A stretch of 38,334 nucleotides of DNA from Oscillospiraceae bacterium (GTDB taxonomy: Bacteria; Bacillota; Clostridia; Oscillospirales; Ruminococcaceae), in the NCBI GenBank assembly GCA_024695445.1, contig JAILIG010000026.1, positions 1-38,334 of the forward strand, read 5' to 3'. Under the pieces are notes generated by a model. The model searched no databases. It was not told the DNA's origin and worked only from the letters and a program-made list of their open reading frames with translations. Shown here piece after piece: positions 32,017 through 38,334 of the stretch (the stretch's first letter is position 1; each line of letters starts with the position of its first letter). The position numbers and the translations under genes are program-made.

Positions 32017-34092
32017 TCAGTTATATGCTTCGTGGAGCGAGATCACACGCTGAAGCTTATCGGCATCTGCCATTGTCACACGGCCGTCATAGTCGAGATC
32101 GGCCTGAGAAAGCTGGAACGCATCGGTCAGATAGTTTGCATTGCGCGCCAGAATCGTCACCAGCGTGACATCATTTGTGTCCACTGCTCCGTCTAGATTG
32201 ATGTCGCCGAGGCTGTAGGAGGAGAAGATATGCACCTTGTTGAACGCGGTATAGACCTTTTTCATCATCGTTCTTCTGGTCGATGCACTGGAATACCGTC
32301 TGTTGATTTCCTCCTGTGCCGCTCTGCACACCGCGTCGCGGCAGTTTGCGAAGTTCGTCATGTTTCTGCCCTTCACCAGATAATCCATGGAATTGAACCA
32401 GATCTGTCTTGCGACATCTCTCGGAATGCCGAGCTTATCCATCATGTATGCAGCATGGGAAATGATCGTCGAGCCTGCGTGGGCTTCCAGCCACAGGGTG
32501 TTGCCAAGATCCGCCTGGAAGTAATACCAGCTGCCGCCGGGGCCCTGCGCACTCGGCGCAATATCGCCCTTTGTGATATCTCTTGTGGCCTGACCGCTCC
32601 TTGAGAGATGGAAGCCGGCCTTCCATGTCGCGCCGAGATTATAGTACATCTTCGCATATTCTCCCATGATATCGGCGTAGCCCTCGCTCATGGCAGCAGC
32701 CTCGCCGCAGTAACCCCATTGGCCGTTAAGATAGGTTTTGCCGCTTTCCGCCCAGAGCGTGATGTTGTTCATGACTCTGTGGGTGTATTCATGAGCCACA
32801 ACGCCGAGATCTCTGGCATAATGATACTTCGTCGGGGTTTCCAATCCGAACTGGATATAGTTAAAGGCATTGAACGCATAGGCATTGTCCTCGTTCAGAC
32901 ACGGATAGATAAACAGTCTGCCGCCGGTCGAACCGACATTGTCTGTTCCCTTCCAGCTAAATACATTGTCGTAAAAATCGTATGCGCGTTCGACCTGATA
33001 TAATACAGCCGTAAAACCGTAAAGGCTGTCCCAGTTAGCAGAGCTCTGAGCCGGCACATACAGATGGAACTGACTGGCAGCGGGGTTGTTCAGAATCTGC
33101 TGTCCCCAGTGCGAATTGATGTTCTGACTCATCGGATCCGGAATGCCGTGTGTCTCGCAATAGTTCCCCGCGAAATTTATGAACCCGTTCGGATCGCCGA
33201 TCATCCAGATGTTCCGGTCCGGATCCACCAGCCGGTAATTTTCCGCCCAATGATTGCCGTTATAGACATTGTAAGATTCCGTTTTCACGGTGTAGTTCGT
33301 CAGACCGTTGATCGGATTGGGTGTACTGCTCTGGAAAGTATACGGCTTGACCGCCGCGGTCTTTCCGCCCGCTGCAAACAGGATGCTGCCGTCCTGCGCG
33401 TCCACATAGACAACCGGATAGGCTTCCGAATTGGTCTTTGCAGCGTAGGCCAGCTTCAGTGTACGGTCGTCCTGCTCAAAGATCGTGAGTGCGGCGTCCT
33501 CTCTGAGGCCGGTGTCATAGGCCTCCCGGATGATGCTGCGCACCTTTCCGGGTGTCACCGCGGGGACGGTATCCAGTGTCAGGCCGGAAACAAATCCGCT
33601 GTTCAGATAATCCGCCTTGCCGGTTTCGTTGTTCACATAAACCGTGACATAGGCGTTTTCCAGCCCGATGCCGCGATATACCTGGCGGAAGATATAGGAT
33701 GTGTTGTGCTCCGTCTCATTCGTCTGATAAAAAGTCAGCTCCGCGTCTGCATCCTCAATGCCGAGCAGATGCGCAACCGACCGGATTGCGGCCTTTGCGT
33801 CCTGCCGGGAACGGACGGTCATTCCGGAAATCAGGCCGTCGATGCAGACAGCCGAACCGCTTTCGCCGAACCGGATCTGCGGCAGCACACCGCCGTTGAC
33901 ACGGTTCAGCACGGCGAGCTCTGCGGCGTCTGCATCCGAGTCCAGTACGATTCCCTTGGCTTCGGCAAGCGCTTTTCCTGCGCCGATCGCCTCCTCCGAG
34001 AACGCGCTGACCGGTGATGCGGGATAATGAACGGCCGCAAGTGAAGTGAGCAGCATGGTTGTGGTCAGAATTGCTTTCAGTTTCAGTGACAT
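32017..34092 (-). CDS. Secreted M4 (thermolysin-like) metalloprotease with C-terminal dockerin
   Basis: 691 aa. Signal peptide 1-30 (ending PVSA). An FTP/PepSY-type propeptide at about 80-245 keeps the enzyme inactive until export. Catalytic domain about 255-615: HEYTH (434-438) with zinc ligands H434 and H438 and catalytic E435, third ligand E470 in MSEGYADIMG, and a probable transition-state His at 538 (EAHAGSTIISHAA). A type I dockerin at about 628-688 has the loops DINLDGAVDTND and DLDYDGRVTMAD. Proteases on cellulosomes are unusual; it could process other scaffold-bound proteins or degrade plant or host protein. Promoter at 34144-34173; ribosome site AGGAGGTATTATTC. The stop is 30 bases from the bidirectional terminator. 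Confidence 0.93.
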   Translation of the reverse strand: MSLKLKAILTTTMLLTSLAAVHYPASPVSAFSEEAIGAGKALAEAKGIVLDSDADAAELAVLNRVNGGVLPQIRFGESGSAVCIDGLISGMTVRSRQDAKAAIRSVAHLLGIEDADAELTFYQTNETEHNTSYIFRQVYRGIGLENAYVTVYVNNETGKADYLNSGFVSGLTLDTVPAVTPGKVRSIIREAYDTGLREDAALTIFEQDDRTLKLAYAAKTNSEAYPVVYVDAQDGSILFAAGGKTAAVKPYTFQSSTPNPINGLTNYTVKTESYNVYNGNHWAENYRLVDPDRNIWMIGDPNGFINFAGNYCETHGIPDPMSQNINSHWGQQILNNPAASQFHLYVPAQSSANWDSLYGFTAVLYQVERAYDFYDNVFSWKGTDNVGSTGGRLFIYPCLNEDNAYAFNAFNYIQFGLETPTKYHYARDLGVVAHEYTHRVMNNITLWAESGKTYLNGQWGYCGEAAAMSEGYADIMGEYAKMYYNLGATWKAGFHLSRSGQATRDITKGDIAPSAQGPGGSWYYFQADLGNTLWLEAHAGSTIISHAAYMMDKLGIPRDVARQIWFNSMDYLVKGRNMTNFANCRDAVCRAAQEEINRRYSSASTRRTMMKKVYTAFNKVHIFSSYSLGDINLDGAVDTNDVTLVTILARNANYLTDAFQLSQADLDYDGRVTMADADKLQRVISLHEAYN

Positions 34093-34143
34093 GAATAATA
34101 CCTCCTGTGTATGAAAGAATCAGTGCTTGCTCGCACCGCAGCA

Positions 34144-34173
34144 ATTATAGCATATTTTTCACAGTCAGCACAA
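34144..34173 (-). promoter_or_regulatory. Sigma-A promoter of the M4 protease gene
   Basis: Minus strand TTGTGC (34168-34173), 18-base spacer, TATAAT (34144-34149). The one promoter here with an 18-base spacer. The stretch 34174-34368 holds only a 12-bp palindrome, GCCTGCGCAGGC (34226-34237). Confidence 0.6.
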
Positions 34174-34368
34174 GTCGGTTTTTGCGTTTAGTCCTTAAAA
34201 ATCCATTAAATTTAGAACATTATCTGCCTGCGCAGGCTTTATTCTTCGCATTAGAGAAAAACAATATTTTTACAAATCGCACCGCACGAATACACAGCAA
34301 TGACGGATGTGAAGCCCCCGGAAAACCTGAATTTCATTCAGCGCGCCGGCCGTCCCGGCTGATGCGGC

Positions 34369-34408
34369 AAAACAAAAAGAACAGGCAGTCTCAGGGGCTG
34401 CCTGTTCT
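34369..34408 (-). terminator. Terminator after the 33-aa peptide gene
   Basis: AGAACAGGCAG (34378-34388) pairs perfectly with CTGCCTGTTCT (34398-34408). On the minus strand it is followed by TTTTGTTTTG. It closes the LRR plus small-peptide transcript. Confidence 0.85.
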
Positions 34409-34419
34409 GTTCTTTTCTC

Positions 34420-34521
34420 TCAGTACTCGTTTGTGACCGGCGGCTTCAGGCTGGTCGTGATGACATCTTCAGCCTCGAATACAACGATTTCCAGTTCGGG
34501 CGCTGTATAGATTTCCTTCAT
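34420..34521 (-). CDS. 33-aa small peptide, possible modified-peptide precursor
   Basis: ATG at 34521 with a strong GGAAGGAG 9 bases upstream; stop at 34420, 11 bases before a strong terminator. Sequence MKEIYTAPELEIVVFEAEDV followed by ITTSLKPPVTNEY. The pattern Y-x-x-P-E-L-E-x-x-x-F-E-x-E-D-V-I-x-T-S recurs, to my recollection, in many small Firmicute proteins of unknown role, some suspected to be peptide precursors. No signal peptide. It starts 24 bases after the LRR gene on the same strand and shares its terminator, so it is co-transcribed. No modifying enzyme lies nearby, which weakens a modified-peptide reading. Confidence 0.7.
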   Translation of the reverse strand: MKEIYTAPELEIVVFEAEDVITTSLKPPVTNEY

Positions 34522-34545
34522 CGTCAGAAGCTCCTTCCTGTTTCG

Positions 34546-36615
34546 TTACGCATTGACAAATGCTGCTGCGTTCGCATAATACTCATACAGAATATTGGCC
34601 ATTGCCGTATCCATATCCGGCGCACCGTCCTGATTCACAACTCGATAGCACCAGGACAGCGGTGCAAAGGAATAATCCGTCCCGCTGAAGGTCACGGTCA
34701 CCTTGTCCGCAAGCTGCGTCGGCTTGATGCCGGTGACTTCAAAGTACCATTTGCCGTTTTCCGCCTTCTTCGCGGTCAGTGTTTTCTTGCCGAGCACAGC
34801 CTCTTCGCCTTCGGTCAGATTTTTGACATACAGCCGGACCGCCAGCTTTGCATTCAGCACCAGTGCGAGCGTCGCCTGACCGGACGCAAACGACGGTTCA
34901 AAGACCAATCCGCCCTCCGCGTTCACCGCATTGATTTCGCCCGTGTGGTTCGTGACAGCCGGGATATCGTCCGGGCTGCTGAAATACGCATGGGACACCG
35001 CGCCGTAGCGCACCACGGTCTTTCTCAGGCTTTCAAAGGCCTCTGCCTTGCCGGCACTCCAGTCCGCTTCCGGCTCAACCTCGCCCAGATACCGGCTGAC
35101 GGAATAGGTCAGCTCGCTGACCGGCTCCCATTTCTCGTCCTTCATCTTGTAAAGCTGCGCGATGATGTCCTTGCCCATGTTGTTCGCGGAGACATTTGCT
35201 GTCGCGCAGTATCTGCCCTGCTTTTCGCAGAGCGCGGTATCCGCGCCGTCCTCCTCGCAGGCGCCGCTGAATATCATCTTGTAATCCGCGGCTTCTTCTG
35301 CGTCCATGCCGCGCACGCAGAAGTTCAGTCCGAGGTCGTCGCTCAGCGTGAGCGAAACGCCGGAGAACACATCAAAGGGCTTGCCTGTCTGCATCGCATA
35401 GCTCTCTGCATACGAGCCGGCATTTCCGGAGATGACCACATCCGGAGTGGCAATAAACGCCTGCAAATCAATGCTGGTCACGCTGTCCGGAACGGTCAGC
35501 TTCTTCAGGCCGGAGCACCTTGCAAAGGTATACATTCCGATGCTCTGCACGCCGTCCGGAAGCACGACCTCCGTCAGGGAGACACATCCTAAAAACGCCA
35601 TGTTTTCTATGGCCTTCACGCCGGCCGGAATCTGAATCGCAGCCAGTGCGGAGCAGCTCTGGAACAGTCCGTTCCTGACGGCGGTCAGACCGGCCGGAAG
35701 CTTCACGGAAGCCAGCTTTTCGCAGCCGAAGAACGCTTTTCCGCCGATGTCCTCCACGCTGTCCGGAATTTCGATTTCCGTCAGGGAGGTGCAGCCGTTG
35801 AATGCATCACTGCCGATCACGGTCACACGCTCCGGAATCGGGACGCTTTTCAGCCCGGAGCAGTTGACAAATGCGCTCTCTCCGATGCTTTTCACCGTGT
35901 CGGGAAGCAGGATATCCGTCATGGCGCGGCAGCCGGAAAACGCCAGATCGGCGATGCAGGTCACGCCGGAGGAAACATTCACGCTGCCGGAGGCGGCCGT
36001 GCCGTCAATCAGAATGTCATTGACCGTGACAAGCGGGTTTTGCGCCTGCATTGCAGACAGCCACGCCGTTCCGCTGAATGCGCTGCCGCCGATGAAGGAA
36101 ACGCTCTCCGGAATCACAATGCTTTTCAGCGCGGCGCAGCTTCCGAAGGCGCTCACTCCGATGCTTGTCACGCCGTCCGGAATGACAAGTCCGGTCAGGC
36201 CGGTGCAGGAGATGAACGCGCCGGAATCAATACTTTTCAAGGCGGCCGGAAGAATCATTTCCGTGAGGCCCTCGCAGCTGTTGAAGGCGTTGCTTCCGAT
36301 GCTTGTCACGCTGTCCGGCAGACTGACGGATGTCAGACCGGTGCACTTAAAAAAGGCCCAGCTGCCGATTTCGGTCACGGGAATGCCGTCCACCGTGCCG
36401 GGGATCTCGGCCGTGTCACCGGTTCCGATCCACTTGACAACGGTCACACCGGTCCCGTCCGCATTGACTGTGTAGCTGAAATCCTCCGTACTCTCTGCGC
36501 CGGCAGTCAGCGCGGGCCGCAGCACGGAAAACGGTGTGCTCTGCGGCAGGACACCGCCCATTGACAGTGCGGCTGCCGCCAGAATGCACAGGATACGCTT
36601 CCGGAATTGTTTCAT
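34546..36615 (-). CDS. Secreted BspA-type LRR surface protein
   Basis: 689 aa. Signal peptide about 1-42 (ending LTAGAES). A short beta region (FSYTVNADGTGVTVVKWIG) typical of these proteins, then about a dozen BspA-like leucine-rich repeats from about 75 to 410 (LPDSVTSIGSNAF type). A C-terminal domain of about 255 residues (from VSLTLSDDLGLNF) has no recognised family. No dockerin and no sortase motif are visible, unlike the LRR protein at 13097, so how it is retained is unclear. BspA-type repeats usually serve adhesion. Consensus promoter at 36666-36694; ribosome site AAGGAGGGG. Followed by the 33-aa peptide gene. Confidence 0.88.
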   Translation of the reverse strand: MKQFRKRILCILAAAALSMGGVLPQSTPFSVLRPALTAGAESTEDFSYTVNADGTGVTVVKWIGTGDTAEIPGTVDGIPVTEIGSWAFFKCTGLTSVSLPDSVTSIGSNAFNSCEGLTEMILPAALKSIDSGAFISCTGLTGLVIPDGVTSIGVSAFGSCAALKSIVIPESVSFIGGSAFSGTAWLSAMQAQNPLVTVNDILIDGTAASGSVNVSSGVTCIADLAFSGCRAMTDILLPDTVKSIGESAFVNCSGLKSVPIPERVTVIGSDAFNGCTSLTEIEIPDSVEDIGGKAFFGCEKLASVKLPAGLTAVRNGLFQSCSALAAIQIPAGVKAIENMAFLGCVSLTEVVLPDGVQSIGMYTFARCSGLKKLTVPDSVTSIDLQAFIATPDVVISGNAGSYAESYAMQTGKPFDVFSGVSLTLSDDLGLNFCVRGMDAEEAADYKMIFSGACEEDGADTALCEKQGRYCATANVSANNMGKDIIAQLYKMKDEKWEPVSELTYSVSRYLGEVEPEADWSAGKAEAFESLRKTVVRYGAVSHAYFSSPDDIPAVTNHTGEINAVNAEGGLVFEPSFASGQATLALVLNAKLAVRLYVKNLTEGEEAVLGKKTLTAKKAENGKWYFEVTGIKPTQLADKVTVTFSGTDYSFAPLSWCYRVVNQDGAPDMDTAMANILYEYYANAAAFVNA

Positions 36616-36665
36616 AAATACCCCTCCTTTTGAATGCTCTGTCTGTGAGATTGTCTGTCCTATCT

Positions 36666-36694
36666 ATTATATCTGAAATGCGGGGCCGTGTCAA
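36666..36694 (-). promoter_or_regulatory. Sigma-A promoter of the LRR/small-peptide operon
   Basis: Minus strand TTGACA (36689-36694), 17-base spacer, TATAAT (36666-36671). Perfect consensus, about 50 bases before the ATG. Confidence 0.85.
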
Positions 36695-36771
36695 GCTTTT
36701 TCCGATAAATGAAAGAGGGGGGATCGCTGCACGCCGGGGCAGAGCCATTAAAATCCGCCGGAATAAACTGA

Positions 36772-36806
36772 AGGGACGCCCTCTGTCGCAGGGCGTCCCT
36801 CTTTTT
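36772..36806. terminator. Hairpin after the ABC permease genes
   Basis: A perfect 11-bp stem, AGGGACGCCCT (36772-36782) with AGGGCGTCCCT (36790-36800), 7-base loop. The T-run (CTTTTTC) lies on the plus-strand side; on the minus strand, where the permease genes run, the tail is only TTCAGTTTATT. Probably still the end of the permease operon. Confidence 0.55.
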
Positions 36807-36832
36807 CAGTCCTGAGCGTTTCGAGCTTTGCT

Positions 36833-37816
36833 TCACCGCTCCTCACGGAAGTACGGCAGGCCCAGATGCGCGGGCGGCTGTGCCTCGCGCTTGCGGCGCA
36901 TACTGATTGCAACCAGAAACAGAATTGTGACCACATACGGCAGCATCTTGAACAGCTCCTGTCCGCTGACATCCAGACCGCGGATGTAGTTGTGGACGAT
37001 GTAGAGTCCGCCGAACAGAATTGAGCCGAGGATGCTGAGATTCGGTCTCCACACGGCAAAGATGACCAGCGCGATTGCCAGCCAGCCGCGGTCGCCGAAG
37101 CCGTCGTTTGACCAGACGCCGTTTGCGTAGTCCATGACATAGTACAGGCCGCCCAGACCGGCGATCATGCTGCCGATACAGGTTGCGAAATACTTGTATT
37201 TCCCGACATTGATGCCGGCGGCATCGGCCGTAGCGGGGTTTTCGCCGACGGCGCGCAGATGCAGACCGGTCCGCGTGCGGTTCAGCACAAGAGAGGTCAG
37301 CAGCGCAATGACAATCGCGGCGTAGGCGAGAAAGCTGTGCGAGAGAAAAATCTGACCGAACCAGCCGAGCTTTTCTGCGCCGGGCAGGGAGGTGCGGAAG
37401 CAGTTGCTGGTCGCTGTCAGGCTGATTGACGGCACATCGCTGCCCGTCAGCTTGACGAGCGAGCCGCCGAAGAAGTTGCCGAAGCCGACGCCGAAGGTCG
37501 TCAGTGCCAGACCTGTGACATTCTGATTGGCGCGGAGCGTGACGGTCAGGAAGCTGTAAATCAGCCCCATGATGAGTGAGAACACCAGCGCGCAGGAGAG
37601 CGGAATCAGCACCGCCGGAACCGGATGCACATTGCCGTTCACGCTTTTCTCGTAGAGAAATGCGCCGATGACGCCGCCGATGCCGCCGACATACATGATG
37701 CCCGGAATGCCGAGATTCAAATTGCCCGATTTTTCGGTGATGATCTCACCGGTCGAGCCGTACAGCAGCGGGATGCCCTGCATGATCGCACGCTGTAAAA
37801 AATCTGCCAGCATCAT
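36833..37816 (-). CDS. ABC transporter permease, BMP-type nucleoside importer (YufQ/NupQ-like)
   Basis: 327 aa. Eight to ten membrane helices of the branched-chain/ribose permease fold (BPD_transp_2). Family features: STGEIITEKSGNLNLGIPGI near the N-terminus, LRANQNVTGLALTTFGVG, and the cytosolic loop LHLRAVGENPATADAAGINV that contacts the ATPase. This subclass pairs with a BmpA-like binding lipoprotein and imports nucleosides or related bases. The ATG at 37816 overlaps the upstream permease stop by 4 bases. The binding protein and ATPase are presumably beyond the window edge. Confidence 0.9.
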   Translation of the reverse strand: MMLADFLQRAIMQGIPLLYGSTGEIITEKSGNLNLGIPGIMYVGGIGGVIGAFLYEKSVNGNVHPVPAVLIPLSCALVFSLIMGLIYSFLTVTLRANQNVTGLALTTFGVGFGNFFGGSLVKLTGSDVPSISLTATSNCFRTSLPGAEKLGWFGQIFLSHSFLAYAAIVIALLTSLVLNRTRTGLHLRAVGENPATADAAGINVGKYKYFATCIGSMIAGLGGLYYVMDYANGVWSNDGFGDRGWLAIALVIFAVWRPNLSILGSILFGGLYIVHNYIRGLDVSGQELFKMLPYVVTILFLVAISMRRKREAQPPAHLGLPYFREER

Positions 37817-38334
37817 GACGCTTTCGCCTCCTTTTCACGGAATTTGACTGTGTACTGAATGAAGAATTCACAGCCGATGATGAAGAAAATGATGATGCCC
37901 GTGATGATTTCCGAGAACGAGTCGTTCAGCCCGAAGGCGGTCGAGATTTCCGTCGCGCCCTTTTCGAGGAAGACGATGAGGAACGAGGTCAGGATCATGT
38001 AGAACGGGTTGAATTTTGCCAGCCACGAGACCATGATCGCCGTGAAGCCTCTGCCGGCGGCAGTGTCGCGGGAGATCGTGTGGTCGGTGCCGGAAACCAG
38101 CAGCAGACCTGCGATGCCGCAGATCGCGCCGGAAATCAGCATCGTGCGCTGGACGACCTTTTTGACCTGAATGCCGATGTACCGTGCCGTGTTCTCGCTC
38201 TCGCCGACGACGGCGATTTCGTAGCCGTGCTTGCTGTATTTCAGGTAGATATACATGACGGCGGTGAGGGCGAGCACGATGAGGATGTTGAGCAGATAGT
38301 CATAGCGGCCGATCGTCGGGAGCCAGCCTGCGTG
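37813..38334 (-). CDS. ABC transporter permease, BMP-type nucleoside importer (YufP/NupP-like), C-terminal part
   Basis: The frame stays open to the window edge, giving 173 C-terminal residues; the N-terminus is missing. The visible part has the family loop YEIAVVGESENTARYIGIQV, then helices including LISGAICGIAGLLLVSG, the conserved GRGFTAIMVSWLAKFNP, and a final FFIIGCEFFIQYTV helix. With the downstream subunit it forms the heterodimeric channel of a BMP-type nucleoside ABC importer. The genes overlap by 4 bases. Confidence 0.9.
   Translation of the reverse strand, partial: HAGWLPTIGRYDYLLNILIVLALTAVMYIYLKYSKHGYEIAVVGESENTARYIGIQVKKVVQRTMLISGAICGIAGLLLVSGTDHTISRDTAAGRGFTAIMVSWLAKFNPFYMILTSFLIVFLEKGATEISTAFGLNDSFSEIITGIIIFFIIGCEFFIQYTVKFREKEAKAS

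Overview
The window looks like chromosome of a GC-rich, spore-forming, cellulosome-type Firmicute, most like a gut or rumen Ruminococcus (Oscillospiraceae). The evidence is spoVAD/spoVAE and a CwlD-type amidase (endospores), four proteins with dockerin or dockerin-like modules, BspA-type leucine-rich-repeat (LRR) surface proteins, the non-mevalonate isoprenoid genes ispD/ispF, and many consensus sigma-A promoters with 17-bp spacers. The species cannot be named from sequence reading alone.

Layout. 1-8458 (minus strand): one long operon from a near-perfect sigma-A promoter. It encodes a 1203-aa ClpX/ClpB-like AAA + receiver-like + FtsH/M41 protease fusion, a membrane protein with Rossmann (TrkA-N-like) and RyR-like domains, a free-standing RyR-domain protein, a membrane-anchored spermidine-synthase-like protein and a truncated membrane metallophosphoesterase. 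This is the best candidate for an undescribed system. 8468-9186: an Rrf2/IscR-like regulator with its own promoter, palindrome and terminator. 9187-11519: a zinc-ribbon protein, ispD, ispF, then a structured and possibly coding tail. 11547-12916: spoVAD-spoVAE. 13058-17861: two dockerin proteins (LRR + papain-like peptidase; CE1-like esterase) around a phage-gene remnant. 17886-19617: an ECF sigma factor and its putative anti-sigma. 19625-21906: a MATE exporter and cwlD. 21983-24777: an accessory patch with an exactly repeated promoter, a displaced piece of cwlD, AT-rich lipoprotein and hypothetical genes, and a lone type I-C-like CRISPR repeat. 24906-29940: an SGNH hydrolase, then a VWA/thrombospondin-3-like surface protein with a small membrane partner. 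30101-31987: a tiny secreted ORF, then a second ECF sigma factor coupled to an anti-sigma-like protein that carries a dockerin-like module. 32017-36694: an M4 metalloprotease with a dockerin, a 33-aa peptide gene, and an LRR surface protein. 36833-38334: two permease subunits of a BMP-type nucleoside ABC importer, the second cut by the window edge.

How the parts fit. The dockerin proteins are probably secreted enzymes or adhesins that dock on scaffoldins encoded elsewhere. The two ECF/anti-sigma pairs are probable sensors for switching extracellular functions, and one pair is physically linked to the cellulosome by its own dockerin-like module. The AAA-protease/RyR operon looks like a quality-control or stress/defence module that couples a ligand-binding membrane sensor to proteolysis. 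That role is inference.
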